DNA of 64,000 bases, taken from positions 172,722 to 236,721 of the forward strand of contig NZ_NPEG01000004.1 of assembly GCF_002812045.1 (NCBI RefSeq), in the 5' to 3' direction. This document shows positions 51,182 to 61,073 of this stretch, piece after piece. The position numbers and the translations under genes were made by a program. The first letter of the stretch is position 1; every line of letters starts with the position of its first letter. Below the pieces are notes generated by a model. It had not been told where the DNA came from, ran no database searches, and saw only the letters and a list, made by a program, of their open reading frames with translations. This DNA is from Leptospira haakeii. GTDB taxonomy: Bacteria; Spirochaetota; Leptospiria; Leptospirales; Leptospiraceae.

Positions 51182-52087
51182 ATGGACCAAGCGACTCAGT
51201 TGCGGAAACTTACCGAGGGTAATACGAGTTTGAAACTCGTGTCTTCAACCAAACCTATGACTAAGATTATAGCGATCGCTTCCGGAAAGGGTGGGGTCGG
51301 TAAAAGTACTATCTCCGTAAACCTTGCCATCTCTATGGCTAAGGCAGGACAGAAGGTTCTAGTATTCGACGGAGACCTAGGACTTGCTAACGTGAATGTG
51401 ATCTTAGGGATCATCCCTAAATACAATTTGTATCATGTAGTCAAGGGACATAAAAGTTTAAAGGACATTATCATCCAAGCTCCGGAAGGGGTGGATATCA
51501 TAGCGGGTGCAAGTGGTTATTCTCAACTTGCTAACCTGAACGATACCCAAAGAAATAATTTGATCAAAGGATTCGCCGATCTGGACTCCTATGATTATAT
51601 GATCATAGACACGGGGGCAGGGATTAGCTCAAACGTGATCGGACTCACATTGCCTGCGGACGATGTGATCGTAGTTACTACACCGGAACCTACTGCAATC
51701 ACTGACTCTTATGGATTGATCAAAGCGATCGTTTCCCAAAGTAGAGATAAAAATCTAAAGATGGTCGTGAACCGTGTACGTTCCGCTATCGAAGGGAAGA
51801 AGGTTGCAGACCGTGTGATCGATATTTCCGGTCAATTCTTAGAAGTAAGAGTCGAAAATTTAGGATTTATCTTCCAAGACGACGAAGTCGAAAAAAGTAT
51901 CCGGGAACAAAAACCGTATATTATCCATTCACCTAAGAGCAAGGCAGCAGCTTGTTTGAATCGGATCACATATTCTCTTCTTAACCAGGAAATGGAAGGT
52001 GGAGATGATTCCGGGATCACCGGCTTCTTCAAAAAATTCTTCAATTTCGTGGATGTTAGGGAAAAACAACAGAGCGAGGAAGAGTGA
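51182..52087 (+). CDS. flhG: Flagellar number regulator FlhG (MinD-like ATPase)
   Basis: A 301-residue MinD/ParA-type ATPase that activates the FlhF GTPase and limits flagellar number. It has an N-terminal tail with a Gln/Arg start ([10 protein letters not shown]), the deviant Walker [10 protein letters not shown] (about 35-43), [31 protein letters not shown] and [17 protein letters not shown]-terminal amphipathic helix ([13 protein letters not shown]) is the likely membrane anchor. Its stop overlaps the next gene by four bases (GTGA). Confidence 0.96.
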   Translation: MDQATQLRKLTEGNTSLKLVSSTKPMTKIIAIASGKGGVGKSTISVNLAISMAKAGQKVLVFDGDLGLANVNVILGIIPKYNLYHVVKGHKSLKDIIIQAPEGVDIIAGASGYSQLANLNDTQRNNLIKGFADLDSYDYMIIDTGAGISSNVIGLTLPADDVIVVTTPEPTAITDSYGLIKAIVSQSRDKNLKMVVNRVRSAIEGKKVADRVIDISGQFLEVRVENLGFIFQDDEVEKSIREQKPYIIHSPKSKAAACLNRITYSLLNQEMEGGDDSGITGFFKKFFNFVDVREKQQSEEE

Positions 52088-52569
52088 ACCTACAAATTGG
52101 TTTCCTCGCTTTTTTCTCCTTTTTAGGACTCATCATAAGTCTGGTCTGCGGCATCATGGTTGGAAATTATTTCGGCCATATTGCATTCATTACCTTTTTA
52201 TCCACAGTCGGTATGGCTGTTTTCGGATTCGGGGTGTATTCCGTTTTGGCTTCCAAGGTTCCGGAGTTTTTAGAGCTGCTTGGTAATTTCACAGGCGCTC
52301 ATTCCTCCGGAGAAGAAGATGGCCTAGAGGGTGGGGACCGCCATTCTCATTCGGGACATGCGGATATGGATACTTCTACCCCTCATTTTGATTCTCCAGG
52401 TAGCGCAGACGAAATCCGGGCCGCTGCGAGTGGAATCCCTCGTAAAAAAGCGGATAAATTCGGAGATCACATCATCGTGGAAAATATTGCGATCAAAAAT
52501 GAGCCTAAGTTGATGGCGGAAGCGATTCGTACGATGCTCGCGAAAGACGACGGCAGCCAGGAAAAATAG
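52084..52569 (+). CDS. Flagellar-locus membrane protein with His/Asp-rich linker (unknown)
   Basis: A 161-residue protein with two N-terminal membrane helices ([20 protein letters not shown] and [20 protein letters not shown]), then an acidic, His-rich linker ([20 protein letters not shown], about 85-105) and a C-terminal helical part ([20 protein letters not shown]). The start is GTG, overlapping the flhG stop. I recognise no family. Its position in the flagellar operon implies a role there, but none is known to me; the His cluster could bind metal. Confidence 0.82.
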   Translation: MNLQIGFLAFFSFLGLIISLVCGIMVGNYFGHIAFITFLSTVGMAVFGFGVYSVLASKVPEFLELLGNFTGAHSSGEEDGLEGGDRHSHSGHADMDTSTPHFDSPGSADEIRAAASGIPRKKADKFGDHIIVENIAIKNEPKLMAEAIRTMLAKDDGSQEK

Positions 52570-52598
52570 TAAAAATCTTTTCGACCGCATTCTTGATT

Positions 52599-52614
52599 TG
52601 TTGGAACTCCAACA
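52599..52614. repeat. Palindromic repeat TGTTGGAACTCCAACA
   Basis: A near-perfect 16-bp palindrome followed by CGC, the same motif as the pair embedded in flhB at 46491-46552. It lies in the 186-base gap between the His-rich protein gene and fliA. Confidence 0.65.
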
Positions 52615-52755
52615 CGCTGAAAATGCCCGATTTCCGCCCAGAAACCCAATGAGACAAAAAACTGCTTGATTTCCCGTTTTTGAGACAAAAAATGCTATTG
52701 CAAATCGGTTTGGTCCACGACACTCTTAAGCAGAGGACCAGCCCATTCCGTAGTT

Positions 52756-53556
<801 letters not shown>

Positions 53557-53680
53557 AACGCGAAGCTCGGAACTTGCATCGCGTTCCTAAGGGTTGCGAT
53601 GCAGGGGAAAGCTTTCCCCTGGCCTGAGCCAAGGTCTCAGGCCACCCCTTCTCCGGGGAATCCGATTTTCAAAACCCCGG
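53557..53680 (+). other. Hairpin-dense GC-rich leader between fliA and fapA
   Basis: The spacer holds successive perfect stems: AACGCGA/TCGCGTT (53557-53585), TGCATCGC/GCGATGCA (53575-53603), the palindrome AGGGGAAAGCTTTCCCCT (53603-53620), TGGCCTGAG/CTCAGGCCA (53620-53644) and CCGGGG/CCCCGG (53653-53680). The first two share bases 53579-53582 and cannot form together. No T run follows any stem, so a plain terminator is unlikely. Its GC content is clearly above that of the flanking genes. Confidence 0.65.
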
Positions 53681-53713
53681 ACCCAATGACCCGGCTGCAA
53701 GGAGGAGTTTCTT

Positions 53714-55696
53714 TTGAGTCTTACATCCTTTCTAAAAGACCAATCCAAAGAACTAGACAAGCTCCAAAACGAGCAGGTAGAAGTTATAGCTCCTACATTG
53801 GAAAAATGTCTTCAATTGGCAGCATCTCATCTCAAAAGAAAATCACATGAACTGGACTATATCGTAATCAAACGCGGAAAGAAAAAACTTTTCGGCTCGG
53901 AACCTTGGCATATCAGAGCATCCATCCTTCCTGAAGATACTTTCTTAGATGAACTCTCAGAGTTAGACAAAAAACTCACAGGTGGATCTGGCAAATTAGT
54001 TTCCAAAGATCTAAAAGAGTTCTTACAACCTAAGGACAGAGATGGAAAAGCAGTCGTTCAAATTTTCAGAAACGGAACTTATCTTACAATCTATCCACCT
54101 TCAGGTGATGGAAAAGCAATCGAACTTTCGGAAGTTTCTCGCAGGTTATCTGTTCGAGGAATAAACGAAGTAGATGATAACCAGATCCGTAAGATTGTAA
54201 AAGAAACCAAGGGAGAACCGATCTATATTTCCAATATGAAACCTAGGCAGGGTGCCGAGGGTAAAATGGTATTGGATATTGCTCCAGATAAGATGAGAGC
54301 AAAGATCACTTTTATTCCTCCAAAACCGGGCGGAAGAGATCTTGAAGTAAAAGACGTTGTCAATTATCTCAAGAACGCAGGTATTAAATACGGAGTTAAA
54401 GAAGAAGAAATCCAAAAAAGATTAGAAGATGAATTCTATAACCAACCTTTCACTGCTGCAGAAGGTGATCCTCCTGTTAATGGAAAGAACGCTCAGGTTA
54501 TCTATCATGTTCGTATTAGCAAGAAGGTAGTCTTCAGAGAAGATGAATCCGGAAAAGTTGACTATAAGGATATGGACCTGATCGAGAACGTTGTGGTAGG
54601 GCAACTTCTGGCGGAAAAGATTCCTGCAGAAAGAGGGAAATACGGTCGTACATTATTCAACGAACTTCTACCTGCAAAAGACGGTTTAGATACGGAACTC
54701 AAACAAGGAAAGGGCACGATCCTCTCCGAAGACAGAACCAAACTCACTGCGGAAGTGAATGGGCAAGTAGTCTATGCAAGTGGCAGGCTCTCTGTCGAAA
54801 CGGTTTACAGAGTCAACGGCGATGTTGGAATTAAAACCGGTAACGTTACATTCTTAGGCTCAGTGATCATCACAGGAAACGTAGAAGACAATTACTCGGT
54901 CAAGGCCGCAGGAAACATCGAGATCTACGGCACCGTCCAAAAAGCAAATGTGGAAGCTGACGGAGATATTATTATCCGCCAAGGTGTTTCCGGAAGAGAC
55001 GAGGCTCGTATTGAATCCACAGGCGGAAACGTAATCGCAAAGTTTATCCAGAACGCGACCGTAGTCACAGAAAAAGACGTCGTTGTGCAGGAAGGAATTC
55101 TTCACTGCTTTGTAAGCGCCGGTGGAAAAGTAATCTCTAATGGTAAGAGGGGACAGATTGTAGGAGGTACGATCCGTGCTTCCGATACGATTGCTGCAAA
55201 GGTCATTGGATCTTCTGCAAACCCTGCAACCGAACTTATAGTAGGAACAGATCCTAAGGTATTAAAACAGATCTCCGAATATGAAGAAAAACTGGCCGAA
55301 AACCAGGACAAGTTCGAACAGATCTCCAAAAGTCTTAAGACCCTCAAGGCAAGAAAGGAGAATGACCCTGCTTCTTTCACCCAAGACCATGAGCAACAGT
55401 TGGTTAAAACCAGCAAGGCTACCGAAAAACTGGAGATCCGGGTCCGAGAATACGAAAATGAGATCCAGAACCTCAAGGCATATATAGAAGAAAGAGCTGC
55501 AAACGGTAAGATCAGTGTCGAAAAGACCCTATTTGGTGGGGTTACCATCAAGATCAAAAGTGCCGACTTCAAGACCCGTAACGAGATCAAACATAAGACC
55601 TTTGTGGAAGAGAACGGGGTTATCCGACAATTGCCGTACCAAGATCCTGAACCGGATAAAAAAGACTGGAGAAAAAACAGATCTAGAGGAAAATAA
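53714..55696 (+). CDS. fapA: FapA (DUF342) protein with N-terminal Jag-N-like domain
   Basis: The 660-residue protein begins with a Jag-N-like module (about 22-72: [31 protein letters not shown]). It then has the DUF342/flagellar assembly protein A region with repeated beta-helix-like strands ([60 protein letters not shown]) and a C-terminal coiled coil (about 525-600). Bases 55103-55151 recur exactly, inverted, at the right edge of the window inside fliG. The start is TTG with a strong AAGGAGGAG. Its role is uncertain; the locus points to flagella or the cell envelope. Confidence 0.88.
   Translation: MSLTSFLKDQSKELDKLQNEQVEVIAPTLEKCLQLAASHLKRKSHELDYIVIKRGKKKLFGSEPWHIRASILPEDTFLDELSELDKKLTGGSGKLVSKDLKEFLQPKDRDGKAVVQIFRNGTYLTIYPPSGDGKAIELSEVSRRLSVRGINEVDDNQIRKIVKETKGEPIYISNMKPRQGAEGKMVLDIAPDKMRAKITFIPPKPGGRDLEVKDVVNYLKNAGIKYGVKEEEIQKRLEDEFYNQPFTAAEGDPPVNGKNAQVIYHVRISKKVVFREDESGKVDYKDMDLIENVVVGQLLAEKIPAERGKYGRTLFNELLPAKDGLDTELKQGKGTILSEDRTKLTAEVNGQVVYASGRLSVETVYRVNGDVGIKTGNVTFLGSVIITGNVEDNYSVKAAGNIEIYGTVQKANVEADGDIIIRQGVSGRDEARIESTGGNVIAKFIQNATVVTEKDVVVQEGILHCFVSAGGKVISNGKRGQIVGGTIRASDTIAAKVIGSSANPATELIVGTDPKVLKQISEYEEKLAENQDKFEQISKSLKTLKARKENDPASFTQDHEQQLVKTSKATEKLEIRVREYENEIQNLKAYIEERAANGKISVEKTLFGGVTIKIKSADFKTRNEIKHKTFVEENGVIRQLPYQDPEPDKKDWRKNRSRGK
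55103..55151 (+). repeat. 49-bp exact inverted duplicate, fapA copy
   Basis: These 49 bases are identical to the reverse complement of 63952-64000. In both genes they are read in the same frame and encode [16 protein letters not shown]. Confidence 0.9.
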
Positions 55697-55701
55697 AGGA
55701 T

Positions 55702-56067
55702 ATGAGGCTGAACGAACCTCTTTCCGGATACGGTGCTGCGAACGATCTGGTCCGAAGGACTATGGTGGAGAACCCACATACTCTTTCGAACGTAATCGCC
55801 CAAAACGAAAAATCGGTCCGAGAGTATTCTATAGATAAAAAGTATGCGGTGCAGATGTACACCGAGACTTTTTCTTTATCTCCGGAATATAGAGAAAGAC
55901 TTCGTAACTCATACACCCAAAGGATCGGAGAAATAGAAAAGGAAATCCGTTCTTTTAAAGGGCCAAAACCCGAGGGTGGTAAGGAGAGAATTTTCTCCTA
56001 TGATAAGAGCGGTAGAAAAACCGAAATTCGGACACCTACTCGTTCCACAGTGGACTATATAGCTTAA
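55702..56067 (+). CDS. Hypothetical protein of the flagellar block
   Basis: A 121-residue soluble, basic protein with helices around SIDKKYAVQMYTETFSLSPE and RERLRNSYTQRIGEIEKEIR. It starts five bases after fapA with AAAGGAT directly before the ATG. No family is recognised. Close packing suggests co-expression with fapA. Confidence 0.8.
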   Translation: MRLNEPLSGYGAANDLVRRTMVENPHTLSNVIAQNEKSVREYSIDKKYAVQMYTETFSLSPEYRERLRNSYTQRIGEIEKEIRSFKGPKPEGGKERIFSYDKSGRKTEIRTPTRSTVDYIA

Positions 56068-56130
56068 TAAAAACATGCCGGCTTCCAGAGGAATGTTGTT
56101 GGAAATCTCCTCGAAAAGGACGCTTGTGCG

Positions 56131-57339
56131 ATGGAACTATTCACAGTCCTATTCTTAAATATTATTATAGCCATAGGCTTGTACGTCGGTGTGTCCGCGC
56201 AAGTAACGAAGAGGATACGCTCTCATATGATCCGTCGTATCAATGAAGAGATCCGAACCCTCGTAGACGAGATCCAAACGGAAACCGAAAGCCAAATCGA
56301 ACTTTTAAATTCCAAGATCCAAGCTTATAAAATTTTGGTACAACGTTCCGATTCTTTGGAGGATAAATACAAATCTATTCTCCAAAAATTAGAATCCCTT
56401 CCTGAAAGAATACTTTCCAATGAAGGGAAAAAAACAGAAAAACAGAATGTTTATTCCGAACCGATATTAGAATTCGAAACGGTAGAAGAAGAATTAGAAA
56501 CTAGCGTTCCTTCTATCTTAACTCATCAAGAAGAGATCCAAATTTCCGATGAGGAAAAATTTAAGAACGAATATCTGACTCTAATTCGAGAAAAACAAAA
56601 AGAACTTAAAACTACTCCGACCGAATCATTAGAGAATAGAAAACAGGAACTTGCTGCAAAAGCAGGAGAGGGTGTAGGTAGACTTTATAGACAAAATCTA
56701 AGAGAAAATTATTCCCCAGAAAATCCAAAACCATTCCTGGATCCGGAGAAAAAAAATTCCCGAAAAGAAAATGCCTCTAATCCAGACGAAGAATCCGGGA
56801 CTTTAGGGATTTTGAAAAACTTCGGCAAAACGATTAAGAACGTAATGGGTTGGAAAGATTCTCAAGAATTGATGTCTGAAATTTCTCCAACCAGAACTCC
56901 TCAGCCGATGTACAATCCAAGTTCTACATTTGATATTTCTTTGGATGGAGATCCATTTGAAGAAAATAAAATTGAATTTCCGGAAGATATTAGCGGAGGT
57001 TCTCTAAAGGCAGAACCTGATTATACACCTGAATTAGATCCTAAAAAAGCGAGTTCTAAATCCAAAAGAACAGACAATAAAATTCCAGTGGAAGAGAACT
57101 TCGGAAAGATCCTGGAAAGAAAAATGACGGGTTACGTTCCGCAAAAACAGGATTCCGTAAAAATTTCCTCCGAAACGGCGCTAAAAGACCTGGGAGAAGG
57201 GGCGAGTAAAATTGAGAAGGTAGTTTTCCTCTTGAAAAAAGGATACTCCCATGAGGAAATCTCCGAAGCCTTGGATCTCGCCACCGGTGAGGTGGACATT
57301 ATAGAAAGATTTAGGTTGGAGAGAAATAGGAGGACCTAA
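56131..57339 (+). CDS. Single-span membrane protein with coiled coil and C-terminal HTH-like segment
   Basis: The 402-residue protein has one N-terminal membrane helix (TVLFLNIIIAIGLYVGVSAQ), a coiled coil (about 30-110) and a long charged, low-complexity middle. It ends with a compact helical segment (KVVFLLKKGYSHEEISEALD followed by LATGEVDIIERF, about 360-395) resembling the HTH-like tail found in some membrane proteins of unknown function. It shares one base with the remA start. Its role is unknown; a scaffold anchored at the inner membrane is a guess. Confidence 0.8.
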   Translation: MELFTVLFLNIIIAIGLYVGVSAQVTKRIRSHMIRRINEEIRTLVDEIQTETESQIELLNSKIQAYKILVQRSDSLEDKYKSILQKLESLPERILSNEGKKTEKQNVYSEPILEFETVEEELETSVPSILTHQEEIQISDEEKFKNEYLTLIREKQKELKTTPTESLENRKQELAAKAGEGVGRLYRQNLRENYSPENPKPFLDPEKKNSRKENASNPDEESGTLGILKNFGKTIKNVMGWKDSQELMSEISPTRTPQPMYNPSSTFDISLDGDPFEENKIEFPEDISGGSLKAEPDYTPELDPKKASSKSKRTDNKIPVEENFGKILERKMTGYVPQKQDSVKISSETALKDLGEGASKIEKVVFLLKKGYSHEEISEALDLATGEVDIIERFRLERNRRT

Positions 57340-57620
57340 TGTCCCAATTTAGCGTCTTGAACGTTGGTTTTGGAAATATAGTTATGGTTTCCAAGATCGT
57401 AGGTATCATTCATTCGGATTCAGCATCTGCTAAAAGGATCCGAAACGAAGCCAAAAGTAATAACAGTTTGGTAGACGCGACTCAGGGAAAAAAGACCAGG
57501 TCCATCATAATCACTGACTCCAATCATTTGATCCTTTCCAACTTAAGAGTAGAAGCCCTCACAAGAAGGATAGAAAGTAGGGATAATTCTATCGCAGAAG
57601 AAGAGGAAGAAAAGGACTGA
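57339..57620 (+). CDS. remA: RemA family (DUF370) regulator
   Basis: A 93-residue DUF370 protein, related to RemA, the DNA-binding regulator of matrix genes in Bacillus. Family motifs are [50 protein letters not shown] and LILSNLR. An acidic tail (AEEEEEKD) is added. It overlaps the stop of the upstream gene by one base and the likely gmk start by four. DUF370 next to gmk is a common arrangement. Confidence 0.92.
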   Translation: MSQFSVLNVGFGNIVMVSKIVGIIHSDSASAKRIRNEAKSNNSLVDATQGKKTRSIIITDSNHLILSNLRVEALTRRIESRDNSIAEEEEEKD

Positions 57621-58168
57621 AATCTCCCAAACTAATCGTTCTATCCTCCGTAGCAGGAGGAGGCAAATCCACACTTATCCAAATGATCCGAGCCAAACAC
57701 CCCGATTTGGCTTTTTCTGTTTCTTGTACTACGAGGACACCACGTCCCGGTGACAAGGAAGGAGTAACGTATTTTTTCTTAACCAAAGAAGAATTCGAAT
57801 CCGGGATCGATAAGGGAGAGTTTTTAGAATGGGCCAAGGTCCATGATAATTATTACGGAACTCCCGCAATATTCGTAAACCGATGTATGTCAGCCGGCAA
57901 GTCAGTGATCATGGATCTGGATGTGCAGGGTGCCGCTCAAGTAAAACAAAAACTCGGAAAAGAAGCGATCACAATTTTTATACTTCCTCCGAATGAAGAA
58001 GAATGGGAAAAACGACTACGTGGAAGAGGAACCGATTCAGAGGAAAGTATTCTGAAACGTATTAAGAACGGAAAGGAAGAGTTGGCTCATAAAGATGAGT
58101 TCGATCATATTATAGTGAACGATAAACTGGAGCATGCACTCTCTCGTTTGGAAGAAATTTTATTTTAA
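57617..58168 (+). CDS. gmk: Guanylate kinase, apparent CTG start
   Basis: Gmk phosphorylates GMP to GDP. The frame contains the P-loop [13 protein letters not shown], then [20 protein letters not shown] (GMP binding) and [12 protein letters not shown]. The first ATG (57683) lies after the P-loop, so it cannot be the start of an active enzyme. Upstream of the P-loop the frame is open only back to a TAA at 57584 and has no ATG, GTG or TTG; the CTG at 57617 overlaps the remA stop (CTGA) and has GAGGAAG about seven bases before it. I therefore place the start there (183 residues). An ATC at 57635 is a weaker alternative. Confidence 0.88.
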   Translation: MKSPKLIVLSSVAGGGKSTLIQMIRAKHPDLAFSVSCTTRTPRPGDKEGVTYFFLTKEEFESGIDKGEFLEWAKVHDNYYGTPAIFVNRCMSAGKSVIMDLDVQGAAQVKQKLGKEAITIFILPPNEEEWEKRLRGRGTDSEESILKRIKNGKEELAHKDEFDHIIVNDKLEHALSRLEEILF

Positions 58169-58237
58169 GAATTTCTGTAAAATATGGAAACCTGAACTAT
58201 TCATTGCTTTCTTATTCTGAGCCAAGGATCGAATAAT

Positions 58238-59272
58238 ATGAAATTCTTACATACTTCCATTTTTATTTCCGTAATAGCTCTTTTTAGTTTTCAATGTATG
58301 TTTCTTATCAAACCAAGAAAGGATTTTGAGGAGAGTAAAAATTTAATTTCACCTGATTATTCTAAGTCCGAATTTTGGGCCGCACTTCCTGATAAAAAGG
58401 ATAATGCAGATCTTGTTCCTGAAAATTCAGGTTTAAAAGAAAATCAATCTTTAGCGGAAGCGGATACTTTTTACATCCATCCAACTACCTTACTTCTTCG
58501 TCCTAAATATTGGAACGGAGATTTAAAGGATGAAAGTTTAAACGAAAGAACTGATAAACATCCGATCAAAACCCAAGCAAGTGCATTCAATGAATGTTGT
58601 AAGGTCTACGCTCCCAGATATAGACAAGCTGCATTTTTTGTTTTTACAAAAGATGCTCCTGAAGGAGAGGCTGCATTAGATTTTGCATTTCAAGATGTGA
58701 AAGCTTCCTTTTTATATTATATGAAAAATTGGAATAAGGGTCGCCCTTATATCATCGCTTCTCATAGCCAGGGTACCAGACATTCTGTTCGTTTACTTAA
58801 GGAAGTGATTTCCACTAATCCGGAATATAAGAAAAGCCTAGTAGTAAGTTATTCTATTGGATTTCCTTTCAAACAAGAGGAGACGGGTTTGCCTGTTTGT
58901 TCAGGGCCTAAAGAGACAGGATGTGTAGTGGGTTGGAATTCCTATATTTGGGGAAATTCTCCAGGAAGATTATTGGACAGATATGGAAAAGAAACCGTTT
59001 GTGTGAATCCTTTAAGTTGGAAACACGATGAAGAAGTTTCTCCAAAGTCGGAAAATTTAGGAAGTGTGAACCGAAGTTTTGATCAACTACTCCCAGGAGT
59101 TGCGGACGCTAAATGTAATTCAGGAGTTTTATGGATCCACGAACCTGAGATATCCAGAACTCCCAATTTAGGAAAAGATGGGAATTTACATACTGGAGAT
59201 TTTCATTTCTTCTACGCGAATATTAGAAAAAACGCAAAAGAAAGACTAGAAAGTTTCTTAAAGAAGAAGTAG
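58238..59272 (+). CDS. DUF3089 alpha/beta-hydrolase-like lipoprotein
   Basis: A 344-residue protein with a lipoprotein-type signal (SVIALFSFQC, lipidated Cys20 predicted) and a DUF3089 domain: ADTFYIHPTTLLLRPKYWNG, YAPRYRQAAF, the nucleophile elbow ASHSQGTRH and a late GDFHFFYANIRKN with a likely catalytic His. This suggests a surface or periplasmic esterase of unknown substrate. It follows gmk by 69 bases but is functionally unrelated to the flagellar block, and converges on the next gene. Confidence 0.85.
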   Translation: MKFLHTSIFISVIALFSFQCMFLIKPRKDFEESKNLISPDYSKSEFWAALPDKKDNADLVPENSGLKENQSLAEADTFYIHPTTLLLRPKYWNGDLKDESLNERTDKHPIKTQASAFNECCKVYAPRYRQAAFFVFTKDAPEGEAALDFAFQDVKASFLYYMKNWNKGRPYIIASHSQGTRHSVRLLKEVISTNPEYKKSLVVSYSIGFPFKQEETGLPVCSGPKETGCVVGWNSYIWGNSPGRLLDRYGKETVCVNPLSWKHDEEVSPKSENLGSVNRSFDQLLPGVADAKCNSGVLWIHEPEISRTPNLGKDGNLHTGDFHFFYANIRKNAKERLESFLKKK

Positions 59273-59298
59273 AGGAAAACTCGGAACTCTGCGCGAAA

Positions 59299-59694
59299 CT
59301 AATTCGTGCAGTAAGTCTGTTCTATCACGATGGACGGCATGTCCGTTCTTTTTCCATCCAACTCTAACTTTTTATTTTTCAGATAAAACCCACAGACTTC
59401 TACATAAGAACCAACGGATACTCTATTCATTAAACTGTAATCGTCAGAATCCAAAACTACAGGTTTTCCGGAGAAGTGGACCACGAATCGGATGGAATTT
59501 CCTTTGTATAATACGTGGGTTACCGTTCCGGCAACTCGGACAGTTTCCCCGACGGCTTTTCCCGGGTTATTGACTAACTCTTCGCCAGAAACGTATTTTG
59601 GTTTTGCAGGAGCGGAAGTCTTTTTGCTTTTTGAGTAACTTGATCCAGTAGAAATTACTAATATTGAAAGAAATAAAATCGTTTTCTTTTTCAT
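59299..59694 (-). CDS. Small exported protein, OB-fold-like
   Basis: A 131-residue precursor with a signal peptide (KKTILFLSILVISTGSSYSK), a Lys/Ala/Pro linker and a small beta domain (GKAVGETVRVAGTVTHVLYK, GSYVEVCGFYLKNKKLELDG) like periplasmic OB-fold proteins. Two Cys in the mature part could form a disulfide. It lies four bases downstream of flbB at the end of the minus-strand flagellar operon. Confidence 0.78.
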   Translation of the reverse strand: MKKKTILFLSILVISTGSSYSKSKKTSAPAKPKYVSGEELVNNPGKAVGETVRVAGTVTHVLYKGNSIRFVVHFSGKPVVLDSDDYSLMNRVSVGSYVEVCGFYLKNKKLELDGKRTDMPSIVIEQTYCTN

Positions 59695-59698
59695 AATT

Positions 59699-60340
59699 TT
59701 AAAGTTCTTCCGACTCGGAATTGGATTCAGGAGCCTTGATCACATCTGACCTGGACAACCATTTGTTCGTAATATTCGCCCTGCGCTCTGCAGGGAACAA
59801 GGTGAGAAGATAGGTGGTGATTGTTTGTCTACCGTCCTGTTCCGCGTCCTTGTCCATTTGAATGAATACGTCTATGATGTCTTTGTCCGGCCAATTGGTA
59901 AGCATCTGCACTGCGTTATCAGGAGGCATATTTGCCACCTTCTCCGCCATAACCTTAACCAATTTCCCTCTACTATTCCTTTCGGATTCGGAAGACTTGA
60001 GTTCGTTCTCCTTGGAAGTAAGACCTCGTTTGAGTTCCTCGATTTTCTCAAGTTCCGCTTCCAGACGCTCTTTTTCTTTTTTGAGTTCTTCTTCTTTTTG
60101 GGAGATCTCGTCTCTATCCTTAGCGAGTCTTTCCATTTCTTTGCGGAATTCCAACTTCTCTAATTCGGAAGGGGATTCGGAGTCCGCATTTACGAGTCCC
60201 GGTTCTGTTCTTAAAAAAGGAAAAATTTCGGCAGCGTCTATGATCTGAAAATAATGAAACGCAAAAAATCCGATCAACACTAGGAAGAAGATCAGAAGTA
60301 CTAGATATACTGCTCTTGCTTTGTCGGTTAAACTTGCCAC
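59699..60340 (-). CDS. flbB: Flagellar collar-type protein FlbB (MotE-like)
   Basis: A 213-residue protein with one N-terminal membrane helix (AVYLVLLIFFLVLIGFFAFH), a long coiled coil (about 60-125) and a MotE-like C-terminal helical domain (VMAEKVANMPPDNAVQMLTN, ERRANITNKWLS). The gene order fliH-fliI-fliJ-flbB matches the Borrelia locus, where FlbB forms part of the spirochaete-specific periplasmic collar around the motor. The assignment rests on architecture and synteny. Start MASLTDKARA. Confidence 0.82.
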   Translation of the reverse strand: MASLTDKARAVYLVLLIFFLVLIGFFAFHYFQIIDAAEIFPFLRTEPGLVNADSESPSELEKLEFRKEMERLAKDRDEISQKEEELKKEKERLEAELEKIEELKRGLTSKENELKSSESERNSRGKLVKVMAEKVANMPPDNAVQMLTNWPDKDIIDVFIQMDKDAEQDGRQTITTYLLTLFPAERRANITNKWLSRSDVIKAPESNSESEEL

Positions 60341-60343
60341 TTT

Positions 60344-60625
60344 TTATACCCGGATGTCCAGCCTGGAGCCTGAAATTCTTTCTTCCAATGCTCCTGCCTT
60401 GTTTTCTAAATTCGAAATTTTATCTTGGAGATTTACCATGCTCCCGATTAAAGGATCGGAAGATTCTACCGTTTTTCGTACTTCTAAAAAGGGGAGATCA
60501 CTTTTTATAACGCTCGTAAAGTTTTCTGAGTTCAGAAAGTCCCGCATCTTCTGTACCGGTGCGCTCGACGCCTCCCGTATCATAGGTAAATACTTTCGGA
60601 TCCCGTTTAGATCTATCATCCCCAT
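60344..60625 (-). CDS. Possible small gene overlapping the 3' end of fliJ
   Basis: An open frame of 93 codons starts inside fliJ (128-base overlap) at an ATG preceded by AGGGAGGA six bases away, and ends three bases before flbB. The last 30 residues look like a coiled coil (MVNLQDKISNLENKAGALEE). Without it, this tight operon would contain a 157-base untranslated gap. A shorter form from an ATG at 60547 is possible. No family is recognised. Confidence 0.45.
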   Translation of the reverse strand: MGMIDLNGIRKYLPMIREASSAPVQKMRDFLNSENFTSVIKSDLPFLEVRKTVESSDPLIGSMVNLQDKISNLENKAGALEERISGSRLDIRV

Positions 60626-61070
60626 AAATTTCCTCCCTAGTTTTCCTATAAAGATCTGCTAAAAATTGCTCTTCTGCCTGGATTTTTTCCGCTTTTCTAT
60701 AGGAGTGCATATACTCTTTGAAGCGGTTTTCTTTTAGAAGTTCCAGTACCTTCTTCTCTTTTCTTGCCTCTGAGACTTCCGTTCTTTTTTTCTCAACAGG
60801 CTCATCGAAAGAACGTATTTCATTCTCTAACTCGGTATTTCGAGTTAGAAGTTGTCTCATGTAAGTTTGTAAATATGAATATTCTCTTAGATCTGTGCTT
60901 CCCGACAGTGTGGTAGAAGATAAAGAATGTATCCTTGCGTCATTGGAATCTATTTCCGATTGACGTTGATTGACTTCTGCCACGAGTTCAGAAAGTTCTT
61001 TGAGTTTTTGGTCCTCTTTAATCTTCTTCAAACGAAGTACCGGTTCGAGTCTGAATTGGAATCTTTTCAT
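60498..61070 (-). CDS. fliJ: Flagellar export chaperone FliJ (FlbA)
   Basis: FliJ couples the FliI ATPase to FlhA and escorts export chaperones. The 190-residue protein begins with the family pattern KRFQFRLEPVLRLKKIKEDQ and is a long antiparallel coiled coil. It lies three bases after fliI on the same strand, the usual fliI-fliJ arrangement. Spirochaete literature also uses the name FlbA. Confidence 0.92.
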   Translation of the reverse strand: MKRFQFRLEPVLRLKKIKEDQKLKELSELVAEVNQRQSEIDSNDARIHSLSSTTLSGSTDLREYSYLQTYMRQLLTRNTELENEIRSFDEPVEKKRTEVSEARKEKKVLELLKENRFKEYMHSYRKAEKIQAEEQFLADLYRKTREEIYGDDRSKRDPKVFTYDTGGVERTGTEDAGLSELRKLYERYKK

Positions 61071-61073
61071 AGA

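Noticed and set aside
55102..55803. Long minus-strand open frame opposite fapA
   Set aside because: Antisense to fapA with a Ser/Phe-rich shadow composition and no recognisable domain.
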